The notes beneath the pieces are model-generated. The model had not been told where the DNA came from. It saw only the letters and a list, made by a program, of their open reading frames with translations, and did no database searches. Shown here piece by piece: positions 26,820 through 34,670 of a stretch of 64,000 nucleotides of DNA (the first letter of the stretch is position 1; each line of letters begins with the position of its first letter). Position numbers and translations under genes: made by a program. The stretch is from Streptomyces sp. NBC_01429 (GTDB lineage Bacteria > Actinomycetota > Actinomycetes > Streptomycetales > Streptomycetaceae), in contig NZ_CP109599.1 in the NCBI RefSeq assembly GCF_036231945.1, positions 7,467,501 to 7,531,500 of the forward strand, given 5' to 3'.

Positions 26820-28406
26820 ATGACCGCCGGGGACGAGACGTTGAGCGAACCGCCCAGCACGGCCGACCCCGGCAGCACCGTCGACCCCGGCAGCACCGTC
26901 GACCCCGGCAGCACGGTCGACCTCGACAGTACGATCGACGGCCTGGTGCGCCGCAGCGCCGCACGGGTGCCCGACCGCACGGCCGTCAGGTACGGCGACC
27001 GGAGCTGGACCTACGCCGAGCTGGACGCCGCCGTCTCCACGGCGGCGGCCGAGCTGCGGGACCACGCCCGGGAGGCCGGCGACCGGGTCGCCGTCTACGG
27101 CCACAACTCCGACGCCTACCTCATCGCCCTGCTCGGCTGCGCGCGGGCCGGGCTCGTACACGTACCGGTCAATCAGCATCTGACGGGCGACGACCTCCGC
27201 TACCTGCTGGAGCAGTCGGGCAGCACGCTCGTCCTCGCGGATCCGGATCTCGCCGGCCGGATCCCCGGCTCCGTGCCGGTAAGGGCCCTGCGCGACACCG
27301 ACGAATCGCTGCTGGCCGCGCTCCGCGTACCCCGCCGTTACGAGCGCGAGGCCGACCCGGGCGAGCTGGTCCAGCTCCTCTACACCTCGGGCACCACCGC
27401 GCTCCCCAAGGGCGCGATGATGACCCACCGGGCCCTGGTCCACGAGTACGCCGGCGCAGTCGCCGCGCTGGATCTGCGCGAGAGCGACCGGCCGGTCCAC
27501 TCGCTGCCGCTCTACCACTCGGCCCAGACCCATGTGTTCCTGCTGCCCTACCTCGCGGTCGGCGCGGAGAACACGATCCTGGACGCGCCCGATCCGGTGA
27601 CCCTCTTCGACCTGATCGCCGAGGGGCGCGCGGACAGCCTCTTCGCGCCGCCGACCGTATGGATCGGGCTGTCCGGCCATCCGCGGTTCGCCACGACCGA
27701 TCTGAGCGCGCTGCGCAAGGCGTACTACGGCGCCTCGGTCATGCCGGTGCCCGTCCTGGAGCGGCTGCGCGAACGGCTGCCCTCGCTCGCCTTCTACAAC
27801 TGCTTCGGCCAGAGCGAGATCGGTCCGCTCGCCACCGTTCTCGGGCCCGACGAGCACGAGGGCCGGATGGACTCGTGCGGCCGGACCGTACGCCATGTGA
27901 CGGCGCGGATCGTCGACGAGCACGGCGAGGAGGTCCCGGACGGTACGCCCGGCGAGATCGTCTACCGGTCGCCCCAGCTCTGTACGGGGTACTGGGACAA
28001 GCCGCGCGAGACGGCGGAGGCGTTCCGGGACGGCTGGTTCCACTCGGGCGACCTCGCGGTACGGGACGCCGAGGGGTACTACACCGTGGTCGACCGGGTG
28101 AAGGACGTCATCAACTCCGGCGGGGTGCTGGTCGCCTCCCGGCAGGTCGAGGACGTGCTCCACACCCACCGGGCGGTCGTGGAGGCGGCCGTCGTCGGTC
28201 TGCCCGACGAGCGCTGGATCGAGGCGGTCACCGCCTTCGTGGTCCGCGACGGCGAGGTCACCGAGGACGAACTCCTCGCCCACGCGCGCGGGCGGCTGCC
28301 GCACTTCAAGGTGCCGAAGCGGATCCTGTTCGTGGCGGGACTGCCGCGCAACGCGAGCGGCAAGATCCTCAAGCGCGAGCTGCGGGACCGGTTCACCGGG
28401 TCCTGA
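26820..28406 (+). CDS. acyl-CoA synthetase, AMP-forming
   Basis: The 528-residue adenylate-forming enzyme activates a carboxylic acid with ATP and joins it to CoA. Motifs are intact: A3 LLYTSGTTALPKGAMMTH, A5 NCFGQSEIG, A7 HSGDLAVRDAEGY, A8 VDRVKDVINSGG and the C-terminal catalytic lysine region NASGKILKREL. It looks like a medium or long-chain fatty acyl-CoA synthetase; the exact acid is unknown. CGGAGGA lies eight bases before the ATG. Residues about 16-39 are encoded by four tandem 18-bp repeats (DPGSTV), a low-complexity extension before the domain. It converges on the broken paaK. Confidence 0.87.
   Translation: MTAGDETLSEPPSTADPGSTVDPGSTVDPGSTVDLDSTIDGLVRRSAARVPDRTAVRYGDRSWTYAELDAAVSTAAAELRDHAREAGDRVAVYGHNSDAYLIALLGCARAGLVHVPVNQHLTGDDLRYLLEQSGSTLVLADPDLAGRIPGSVPVRALRDTDESLLAALRVPRRYEREADPGELVQLLYTSGTTALPKGAMMTHRALVHEYAGAVAALDLRESDRPVHSLPLYHSAQTHVFLLPYLAVGAENTILDAPDPVTLFDLIAEGRADSLFAPPTVWIGLSGHPRFATTDLSALRKAYYGASVMPVPVLERLRERLPSLAFYNCFGQSEIGPLATVLGPDEHEGRMDSCGRTVRHVTARIVDEHGEEVPDGTPGEIVYRSPQLCTGYWDKPRETAEAFRDGWFHSGDLAVRDAEGYYTVVDRVKDVINSGGVLVASRQVEDVLHTHRAVVEAAVVGLPDERWIEAVTAFVVRDGEVTEDELLAHARGRLPHFKVPKRILFVAGLPRNASGKILKRELRDRFTGS
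26865..26936 (+). repeat. 18-bp tandem repeat x4 inside the acyl-CoA synthetase gene
   Basis: Units of GACCCCGGCAGCACCGTC start at 26865, 26883, 26901 and 26919. The first two are identical, the third differs at one base and the fourth at several (DLDSTI). The repeat is in frame and encodes DPGSTV copies in an unstructured N-terminal extension. Confidence 0.85.
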
Positions 28407-28455
28407 CGGCGCCCGGCCGGGCAGCGGACCACCGGCTCACGTTCCCGGTCCGGGG

Positions 28456-29754
28456 TCAGCGCGCCGGGTGGTCCGCCCTGAGGTCCACGACGCGCCTGCT
28501 CTTGCCCGCCGACCGCTCCAGGGTCAGCGGATCGACCACCTCGACGGCCACCGAGACCCCCACCCCCTCCTTCACCGCGGTGACGATCGCCCGCCGCGCC
28601 GCCGCGCGCTCCTCCACGCTCGCCGAGGCCCGCGCCTCCACCCGTACGGTCAGGGCGTCCAGCCGCCCCGCGCGCTCCAGCCGGAGCTGGAAGTGCGGGG
28701 ACACCCCCGGCGTGCGGAGCACGATCTCCTCGATCTGCGTGGGAAAGAGGTTCACGCCGCGCAGGATCACCAGGTCGTCGGTCCTGCCGGTGATCCGGGC
28801 CATCCGCCGGAAGGGCCTGGCCGTACCGGGCAGCAGCCGGGTGAGGTCCCGGGTCCGGTAGCGGATCACCGGCATCGCCTCCTTGGTGAGCGAGGTGAAG
28901 ACCAACTCCCCCTCCGCACCGTCCGGCAGCACCTCGCCGGTGAGCGGATCGACCACCTCCGGATAGAAGTGGTCCTCCCAGATGTGCGGACCGTCCTTGG
29001 TCTCGACGCACTCCTGGGACACCCCCGGGCCCATCACCTCCGACAGCCCGTAGATGTCCACCGCGTCGATCGCGAACCGCTCCTCGATCTCCCGCCGCAT
29101 CTCCTCCGTCCACGGCTCGGCCCCGAAGATCCCCACGCGCAGCGAGGTGGAACGGGGATCGACGCCCTGGCGCTCGAACTCGTCGAGCAGCGTCAGCATG
29201 TACGAGGGCGTCACCATGATGATCTCGGGGCGGAAGTCCTAGATCAGCCCGACCTGCCGGGCCGTCATGCCCCCGGAGGCGGGGATCACCGTACAGCCGA
29301 GCCGCTCCGCCCCGTAGTGCGCGCCGAGCCCGCCGGTGAACAGCCCGTAGCCGTAGGCCACATGGACCCGGTCCCCGGGGCGTCCGCCGGCCGCGCGGAT
29401 CGAGCGCGCCACCACGTCGGCCCAGGTGTCCAGATCCCGCTGGGTGTAGCCGACGACGGTCGGCCGTCCCGTCGTGCCGCTGGAGGCGTGGATACGCCGT
29501 ACCTCCGACCGGTCCACGGCGAACATCCCGAACGGGTAGTTGTCCCGCAGATCCTCCTTGGAGGTGAACGGGAAACGCGCCAGGTCGGCGAGCGAGCGGC
29601 AGTCCTCGGGACGCAGTCCCGCCCGGTCGAAGGCGTCCCGGTAGAAGCCGACATGGTCGTAGGCGTGGCGCAGGGTGCGGCGCAGCCGCTCCAGTTGCAG
29701 TACGGCCAGCTCCTCGGCACCGAGCCGTTCCGCCGCGTCCAGCAGAGGTGTCAT
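28456..29754 (-). pseudogene. paaK: phenylacetate-CoA ligase broken by an amber codon
   Basis: Ignoring one TAG, the region encodes a full-length 432-residue phenylacetate-CoA ligase, which activates phenylacetate to phenylacetyl-CoA. The ATP motif is [18 protein letters not shown], and the C-terminal part has YGLSEVMGPGVSQEC, YRTRDLTRLLPG and RTDDLVILRGVNLFPTQIE. The frame is broken only at codon 172 (29239-29241): ...RQVGLI-stop-DFRPEIIMVTPSYML. Relatives often have Gln here, so CAG to TAG is the simplest explanation. ATG 29754 has GAGGGAG upstream. The two halves could in principle be made separately (an ATG lies at 29217), but the adenylating fold would be split. No other paa gene is near. 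Confidence 0.85.
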
Positions 29755-29807
29755 GGCGCTCCCTCCCGGTCCCTCGGGCCCTGCGGTCACCTGCGGGGAA
29801 GCGGTCG

Positions 29808-29827
29808 ACCGATCATTCGGTTGATCG
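29808..29827. promoter_or_regulatory. overlapping inverted repeats upstream of paaK
   Basis: ACCGATCATTCGGT (29808-29821) and CGATCA-N6-TGATCG (29810-29827) are overlapping perfect inverted repeats 54-73 bases before the paaK start. The ACCG-N6-CGGT core resembles TetR/PaaR-type operators of phenylacetate genes as I remember them. No such regulator is in the window. Confidence 0.45.
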
Positions 29828-30001
29828 CCCCGGGATCAGTAATCCAGGAGCGCCGCCGGGCGTCAAGGGGTACGGCACCGGCCGCGCCGGAGCGCCGGCG
29901 CGGCGCGGATCCCGGCGGCCGCGGCCTTCCGACGTGGCCTGTCCCGGACCGGCGGCGGTCGATAGTCTGACCCCGGGACGACACAGCGGGAGGAGCGGGA
30001 C

Positions 30002-30244
30002 GTGGCCGAAAGCATCACCACCCAGAAGCCGCATTCGGGCTGGGACAAGCCGGAACTGGATCTGAGCGAAGCGCAGTGGCGCTCGGGCAGCCGAGGCGCG
30101 GGTGACGTCCAGATCGCCTTCGTCGAGGGCTTCATCGCCATGCGCAACAGCGGGCGCCCCGAGAAGCCGTCGCTGATCTTCACCCCGGCCGAGTGGCGGG
30201 CCTTTGTGATCAACGCGCGCGAGGGCGAGTTCGACCTGACCTGA
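30002..30244 (+). CDS. DUF397 domain protein
   Basis: The 80-residue protein is of the actinobacterial DUF397 family, recognised from EAQWRSGSRGAG, the variable middle and the conserved end LIFTPAEWRAFVINAREGEFDL. DUF397 proteins usually sit beside and modulate an XRE-type regulator, as in the BldB/WhiJ-like pairs. Here no such partner is adjacent; both neighbours are of other types. The start is GTG 30002 after GGGAGGAGCGGGAC. Confidence 0.85.
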   Translation: MAESITTQKPHSGWDKPELDLSEAQWRSGSRGAGDVQIAFVEGFIAMRNSGRPEKPSLIFTPAEWRAFVINAREGEFDLT

Positions 30245-30328
30245 ACCGGCCACCCCGGCACGGCCCCTGGCCCCCGGCGCCGGTCCACCCGGCTCCGGGG
30301 AAGTGGCGTGAACCCGTACCATGGTGGG

Positions 30329-30829
30329 ATGTCCTTTCTCCGCCGCCGCAGCGCCGCCACACCCGCGGGCCCGGACTTCGATGTCCTGGCCATGGACCCG
30401 GGTGACTGGCCCGGCAACTTGGGCGCCGGGCTGCTGCCCGCGCCCGACGGCAGCTGCCAGGGTGTCTTCCTCCGGTACGACCTGTTCGGTGGCCGCGGCC
30501 CCGCGATGATCATCGGCAATCTCCCGGAGGGCTCCCCGGCCCGCGAGCTGGCGGAGGGGCAGATCCCGTTCGAGGTGGCGCAACTGCTGCTGGCGCTGGA
30601 GAACGAGGAGCCGGTCGAGGTCGTCGGCGCCGAGGACATGCCGGTGATGCAGGGGGACAACCTGCTGATCGTGCGCCGCCTCAAGCTCTCCGAAAGCCGC
30701 ATCTCCTGCGTGCAGTTCGACCGCAGCGACAAGGTCCTGGTCACCATCGCCAGCTGGGACCGGCCGATCACCGACGATCTCTACGCCCTGCTCAAACCGC
30801 TGCCGGCGGAGCTGTTCCAGCAGGGCTGA
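30329..30829 (+). CDS. conserved hypothetical protein
   Basis: The 166-residue protein has no membrane segment and no motif I can name. Its alternating strands and helices (AMIIGNLPEGSPARELAEGQ, FEVAQLLLALENEEPVEVV, ITDDLYALLKPLPAELFQQ) suggest a compact cytoplasmic fold. ATG 30329 is chosen from sequence context; an in-frame GTG lies at 30308. A perfect hairpin follows at 30879. Confidence 0.65.
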   Translation: MSFLRRRSAATPAGPDFDVLAMDPGDWPGNLGAGLLPAPDGSCQGVFLRYDLFGGRGPAMIIGNLPEGSPARELAEGQIPFEVAQLLLALENEEPVEVVGAEDMPVMQGDNLLIVRRLKLSESRISCVQFDRSDKVLVTIASWDRPITDDLYALLKPLPAELFQQG

Positions 30830-30878
30830 TCCCGGCCCCCCGGGCTCCGGGCCGCTCTCGCCGCCCTCCCCTCGCTCC

Positions 30879-30906
30879 CGCGTGGTGCCGTTCGGCGCAC
30901 CACGCG
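30879..30906 (+). terminator. hairpin terminator
   Basis: A 10-bp perfect stem (CGCGTGGTGC) with an 8-nt loop lies 49 bases after the stop of the preceding gene and before the GH95 gene. Confidence 0.65.
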
Positions 30907-30958
30907 GAATCGTCATGTCTCTTGCCGAATCAGTCATCGGACTTTTAACGTGCTGGTC

Positions 30959-33331
30959 ATGACTTCCGGGACGCACCGCAGCGCCACGTACAACTCCGCC
31001 ACCAGTGGAACCGGCACGTCAGCAGCGGGAGTTCCGGTACGGCCCGGAACCGGGACCGCTGTCAACCCCTCCGATGAATCAATGCTCTGGTACCGCACGC
31101 CCGCCACCGACTGGGAGCGCGAATCACTGCCCATCGGCAGCGGAGCGCTCGGCGCCGGTGTCTTCGGCACCCTCCCCACGGAGCGGCTCACCCTCAACGA
31201 GAAGTCGCTGTGGACCGGCGGCCCCGGAGCCACCGGCGGATACGACCACGGCGACGGGACCGCGCCCCGGCCCGGCGCCCTCGCCTCCGTACAGCGGCGC
31301 ATCGACGCCGAGGGCGCGCTCGCCCCGGACACGGTCGCCGCCGAACTCGGCCGGCCCAGGCGCGGCTACGGCGCCTACCAGGTCCTGGGTGATCTCGAAC
31401 TCGCCGTCCCGGGCGCGCCGTCGGCCCCCGACGCCTCCTACCGGCGCTCCCTGGACATCGCGTCCGCGCTCGCGGCCGTCACGTACACCCACCAAGGCAC
31501 CACGCACACAAGGGAGTTCTTCGCCTCCCACCCCGCCTCGGTCATCGCCGGCCGGTTCAGCGCCGACCGGCCGGGACAGGTCGGCCTCACCCTGCGCTAC
31601 ACCTCGCCACGCGCCGACTTCACCGCCACGGCGGCCGGCGACCGGCTCACCGTCAGGGGCGCGCTCCAGGACAACGGGCTGCGCTTCGAGACCCAGATCC
31701 GGGTGACGGCCGACGGGGGTACGGTCACCGCGGGAGCCGACGGCACCCTCACCGTCAGCGGCGCGGACAGCGCCCGGTTCGTCCTCGCCGCCGGCACCGA
31801 CTACGCCGACACCTACCCGCACTACCGCGGCGAGGACCCGCACCGCGCCGTCACCGCCGCGGTCGACGCGGCACTCGCCCGCCCCCACGACGCACTGCGC
31901 GCCGACCACGTGCGCGACCACCGCGCCCTCTTCGACCGCGTCCGCCTCGACATCGGCCAGAGCCCGGCCGAGCCGCCCGGCCTGCCCACCGACGAGTCGC
32001 TGAGCGGCTACACCGGCGGGGAGAGCGCCGCCGACCGGGCGCTCGAAGCGCTCCTCTTCCAGTACGGCCGCTATCTGCTCATCGCCTCCTCACGCCCCGG
32101 CTCGCTGCCCGCGAACCTCCAGGGAGTGTGGAACAACGACACCGCCCCGCCCTGGTCGGCCGACTACCACACCAACATCAACCTCCAGATGAACTACTGG
32201 CCCGCCGAGGTCACCAACCTCGCCGAGACCACCGCCCCCTACGACCGCTACATCGAGTCGCTGCGCGCCCCCGGCCGCCACAGCGCCCGCGCGCTCTTCG
32301 GCACCGAGGGCTGGGTCGTGCACAACGAGACCAACCCGTACGGATTCACCGGCGTGCACGACTGGGCGACCGCCTTCTGGTTCCCGGAGGCCGCCGCCTG
32401 GCTCACCCAGCAGCTCTACGACCACTACCGCTTCAGCGGCTCCACCGGCTATCTGCGGACCACCGCCTACCCGGTGATGAAGGAGGCCGCCGAGTTCTGG
32501 CTCGCCAACCTGCGCACCGACCCGCGCGACGGACAGCTCGTCGTCACCCCCAGCTACTCACCGGAGCACGGCGACTTCACGGCCGGTGCCTCGATGGCCC
32601 AGCAGATCGTGCACGACCTGTTCACCAACACCCTGGAGGCCGCCACGGCCCTCGGGGACGAGCCGGCCTTCCGCACCCGGCTGCGTACGGCTCTCGACCG
32701 GCTCGACCCCGGGCTGCGGGTCGGCTCCTGGGGGCAGCTCCAGGAGTGGAAGGCCGACCTCGACAGCCCGGCCGACGACCACCGCCACCTCTCGCACCTC
32801 TTCGCGCTCCACCCCGGCCGCCGGATCGAGGCGGGCAGCGCCCTGGCCGAGGCCGCCGAGGTGTCGCTGACGGCGCGCGGCGACGGAGGCACCGGCTGGA
32901 GCAAGGCATGGAAGATCAACTTCTGGGCGCGGCTGCGCGACGGCGACCACGCCCACACGATGCTCGCCGAGCTGCTCACGCACTCCACCCTGCCCAACCT
33001 GTGGGACACGCACCCGCCCTTCCAGCTCGACGGGAACTTCGGCGCCACCGCCGGGATCGCCGAGATGCTCGTACAGAGCCAGCACGGGCCGATCGAGATC
33101 CTGCCCGCGCTGCCCGCGCACTGGCCGCGGGGCCGGGTCACGGGCCTGCGGGCGCGCGGCGGCGCCACCCTCGACATCGCCTGGCAGGACGGCAGGGCGA
33201 CCCGGCTCACGCTGCGCGCGGGACGCACCGGCGAGCTGACCCTGCGCTCCACCCTGTTCCCGGGCGGCGAACGGACCCTGCGCGCGAGCGCCGGCCGCAC
33301 GTACACCTTCCCCGACATGCCTGAGACCTGA
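30959..33331 (+). CDS. glycoside hydrolase family 95 (alpha-L-fucosidase type)
   Basis: The 790-residue protein starts its domain at about residue 42 with MLWYRTPATDWERESLPIG and continues GSGALGAGVFGTLPTERL, LNEKSLWTGGPG, PANLQGVWNNDTAPPW, INLQMNYWPAEVTNL and WSKAWKINFWARLRDGDHA. These are GH95 hallmarks; the family includes inverting alpha-1,2-L-fucosidases and L-galactosidases. The length is normal. There is no signal peptide; the first 40 residues are Thr/Gly/Ser-rich and hydrophilic. It may therefore act on imported oligosaccharides. The start is uncertain: ATG 30959, GTG 30950 or an internal ATG at 31082. Confidence 0.85.
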   Translation: MTSGTHRSATYNSATSGTGTSAAGVPVRPGTGTAVNPSDESMLWYRTPATDWERESLPIGSGALGAGVFGTLPTERLTLNEKSLWTGGPGATGGYDHGDGTAPRPGALASVQRRIDAEGALAPDTVAAELGRPRRGYGAYQVLGDLELAVPGAPSAPDASYRRSLDIASALAAVTYTHQGTTHTREFFASHPASVIAGRFSADRPGQVGLTLRYTSPRADFTATAAGDRLTVRGALQDNGLRFETQIRVTADGGTVTAGADGTLTVSGADSARFVLAAGTDYADTYPHYRGEDPHRAVTAAVDAALARPHDALRADHVRDHRALFDRVRLDIGQSPAEPPGLPTDESLSGYTGGESAADRALEALLFQYGRYLLIASSRPGSLPANLQGVWNNDTAPPWSADYHTNINLQMNYWPAEVTNLAETTAPYDRYIESLRAPGRHSARALFGTEGWVVHNETNPYGFTGVHDWATAFWFPEAAAWLTQQLYDHYRFSGSTGYLRTTAYPVMKEAAEFWLANLRTDPRDGQLVVTPSYSPEHGDFTAGASMAQQIVHDLFTNTLEAATALGDEPAFRTRLRTALDRLDPGLRVGSWGQLQEWKADLDSPADDHRHLSHLFALHPGRRIEAGSALAEAAEVSLTARGDGGTGWSKAWKINFWARLRDGDHAHTMLAELLTHSTLPNLWDTHPPFQLDGNFGATAGIAEMLVQSQHGPIEILPALPAHWPRGRVTGLRARGGATLDIAWQDGRATRLTLRAGRTGELTLRSTLFPGGERTLRASAGRTYTFPDMPET

Positions 33332-33347
33332 GTCCTGAGTCCTGAGA
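33320..33347 (+). repeat. 7-bp tandem repeat x4 over the GH95 stop codon
   Basis: Units CCTGAGA, CCTGAGT, CCTGAGT and CCTGAGA run head to tail. Because seven is not a multiple of three, the TGA in each unit falls in a different frame, so the array stops all three forward frames. The second unit contains the GH95 stop. Confidence 0.8.
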
Positions 33348-33472
33348 TCCGCGCCCTGCCGGGAGGGTCCACCGGCACACCGCGCTGCGGAAGCGCGCGC
33401 CGTCCCGCACCATGGATGGACGAGCGGGGCCCGCTCACCCGCTGCCGGACCTCCATGGCGCGAAAGGCCAGC

Positions 33473-34582
33473 ATGGACAGCAACGCTCTGACGCCCGACG
33501 TCCTGCGAGAACTGCGAACACCGCGCCCCTATCCCGCCGTCACCCTGACCATGCCCACCCACCGGCGCGAGCGCCACAAGGAGCAGGACACCGTACGGCT
33601 GCGCAACCTCCTCACCGAGGCCGGGCACCGCCTGGACGCCGAGACCGGCCTCGACAAGCGCGTCAGAACAGCGGTCAAGGAACAGCTCGGCAGAGCCGTC
33701 GCCGATGTCGATCTGCGCCACGCGCTCGACGGGCTGCTCCTCGCCGCCGACGCCGGGGAGTACCGGATCTGGTACCTGCCGCGCGAGGTCCCCGAGCGCG
33801 TCGTCCTCGCCGACACCTACCTCACCCGCAATCTGGTGGCCGCCACCGCGCAGTCCCGCCCCTACTGGGTCCTCGGGATCGCCGCCGACCGGGCTACGCT
33901 CTGGAGCGGCTCCGGCGAGTCCCTGTACGAGCATCACGGCGACGGATTCCCCATGACGCCGCCCGAGGAGAGCTGGGACGTCGAACGCGAGGAGCGCGTC
34001 GGCGACACCCCGAGCACCTTCCGCGACGAGGAGACCCGCCGCTTCCTGCGCTCCGTGGACGAGGCGGCCGGCGCCGTCCTGGCCCGCCGCCCCCGGCCGC
34101 TGCACCTGGTCGGCCTCGCCCCGGCGCTCGCCCTGCTGGAGGAGGCGGGCAACGCCACCCACCGGGCAGCGGGACGGCTGGTCAAGGGCGGTCTGACCGA
34201 CGGGCCCGCCCCCGTCCTGCTCCGGGAGATCGGGCCGCTGGTCGCGGAGCACGCCCGCCGCGAGAAGGACGAGGTGCTCGGCAAGCTGGACGAGGCCAAG
34301 GGCCGGCGGACCTTCGCGGCGGGCCTCGACGAGGTCTGGGAGTCGGTGCGCGAGAAGCGGGCCGGGCTGGTGGCGCTCGAAGAGCACTACCACCGTACGG
34401 TCCGGGTCTGCGACGGCCATCTCGTGCCGGTCGACGGACAGAGCGCCGCGTACCCCGACGTACGCGACGACATCGTCGACGAACTCGTCGAAGCGGGCCT
34501 GGACGGCGGCGCCGAGGTGGTCTTCCTGCCGGACGACACCCTCGCGGGACACGACCGCATCGCCGCCGTCCTGCGCTACTGA
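33473..34582 (+). CDS. baeRF3-domain protein (eRF1-like)
   Basis: The 369-residue protein resembles the bacterial archaeo-eukaryotic release-factor family baeRF3: LRTPRPYPAVTLTMPTHRR at the start, RYWVLGIAADRATLWSG-like central strand, and HLVGLAPALALLEEAGN followed by a long helical region. Members are thought to act on stalled ribosomes or in stress translation, but the function is not established. ATG 33473 begins right at the conserved N terminus; the frame is open from 33416. Confidence 0.75.
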   Translation: MDSNALTPDVLRELRTPRPYPAVTLTMPTHRRERHKEQDTVRLRNLLTEAGHRLDAETGLDKRVRTAVKEQLGRAVADVDLRHALDGLLLAADAGEYRIWYLPREVPERVVLADTYLTRNLVAATAQSRPYWVLGIAADRATLWSGSGESLYEHHGDGFPMTPPEESWDVEREERVGDTPSTFRDEETRRFLRSVDEAAGAVLARRPRPLHLVGLAPALALLEEAGNATHRAAGRLVKGGLTDGPAPVLLREIGPLVAEHARREKDEVLGKLDEAKGRRTFAAGLDEVWESVREKRAGLVALEEHYHRTVRVCDGHLVPVDGQSAAYPDVRDDIVDELVEAGLDGGAEVVFLPDDTLAGHDRIAAVLRY

Positions 34583-34610
34583 CGGCGCGCGTCACCCCAT
34601 AGAGAGACGC

Positions 34611-34651
34611 GTCGGGCGTCACCGGCACCCCCGCGGCCGGCGACGCCCGAC
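34611..34651. terminator. bidirectional hairpin terminator
   Basis: GTCGGGCGTC pairs with GACGCCCGAC, and after one A-C mismatch five more pairs form around a loop. It sits between convergent genes with stops at 34582 and 34671. Confidence 0.7.
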
Positions 34652-34670
34652 TTCCCCCTCGACGGTCCGG

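Noticed and set aside
29239-29241. TAG in paaK read as pyrrolysine or another recoded residue
   Set aside because: No pyl gene or recoding context is seen, and the residue is not a known recoding site. A nonsense mutation is simpler.
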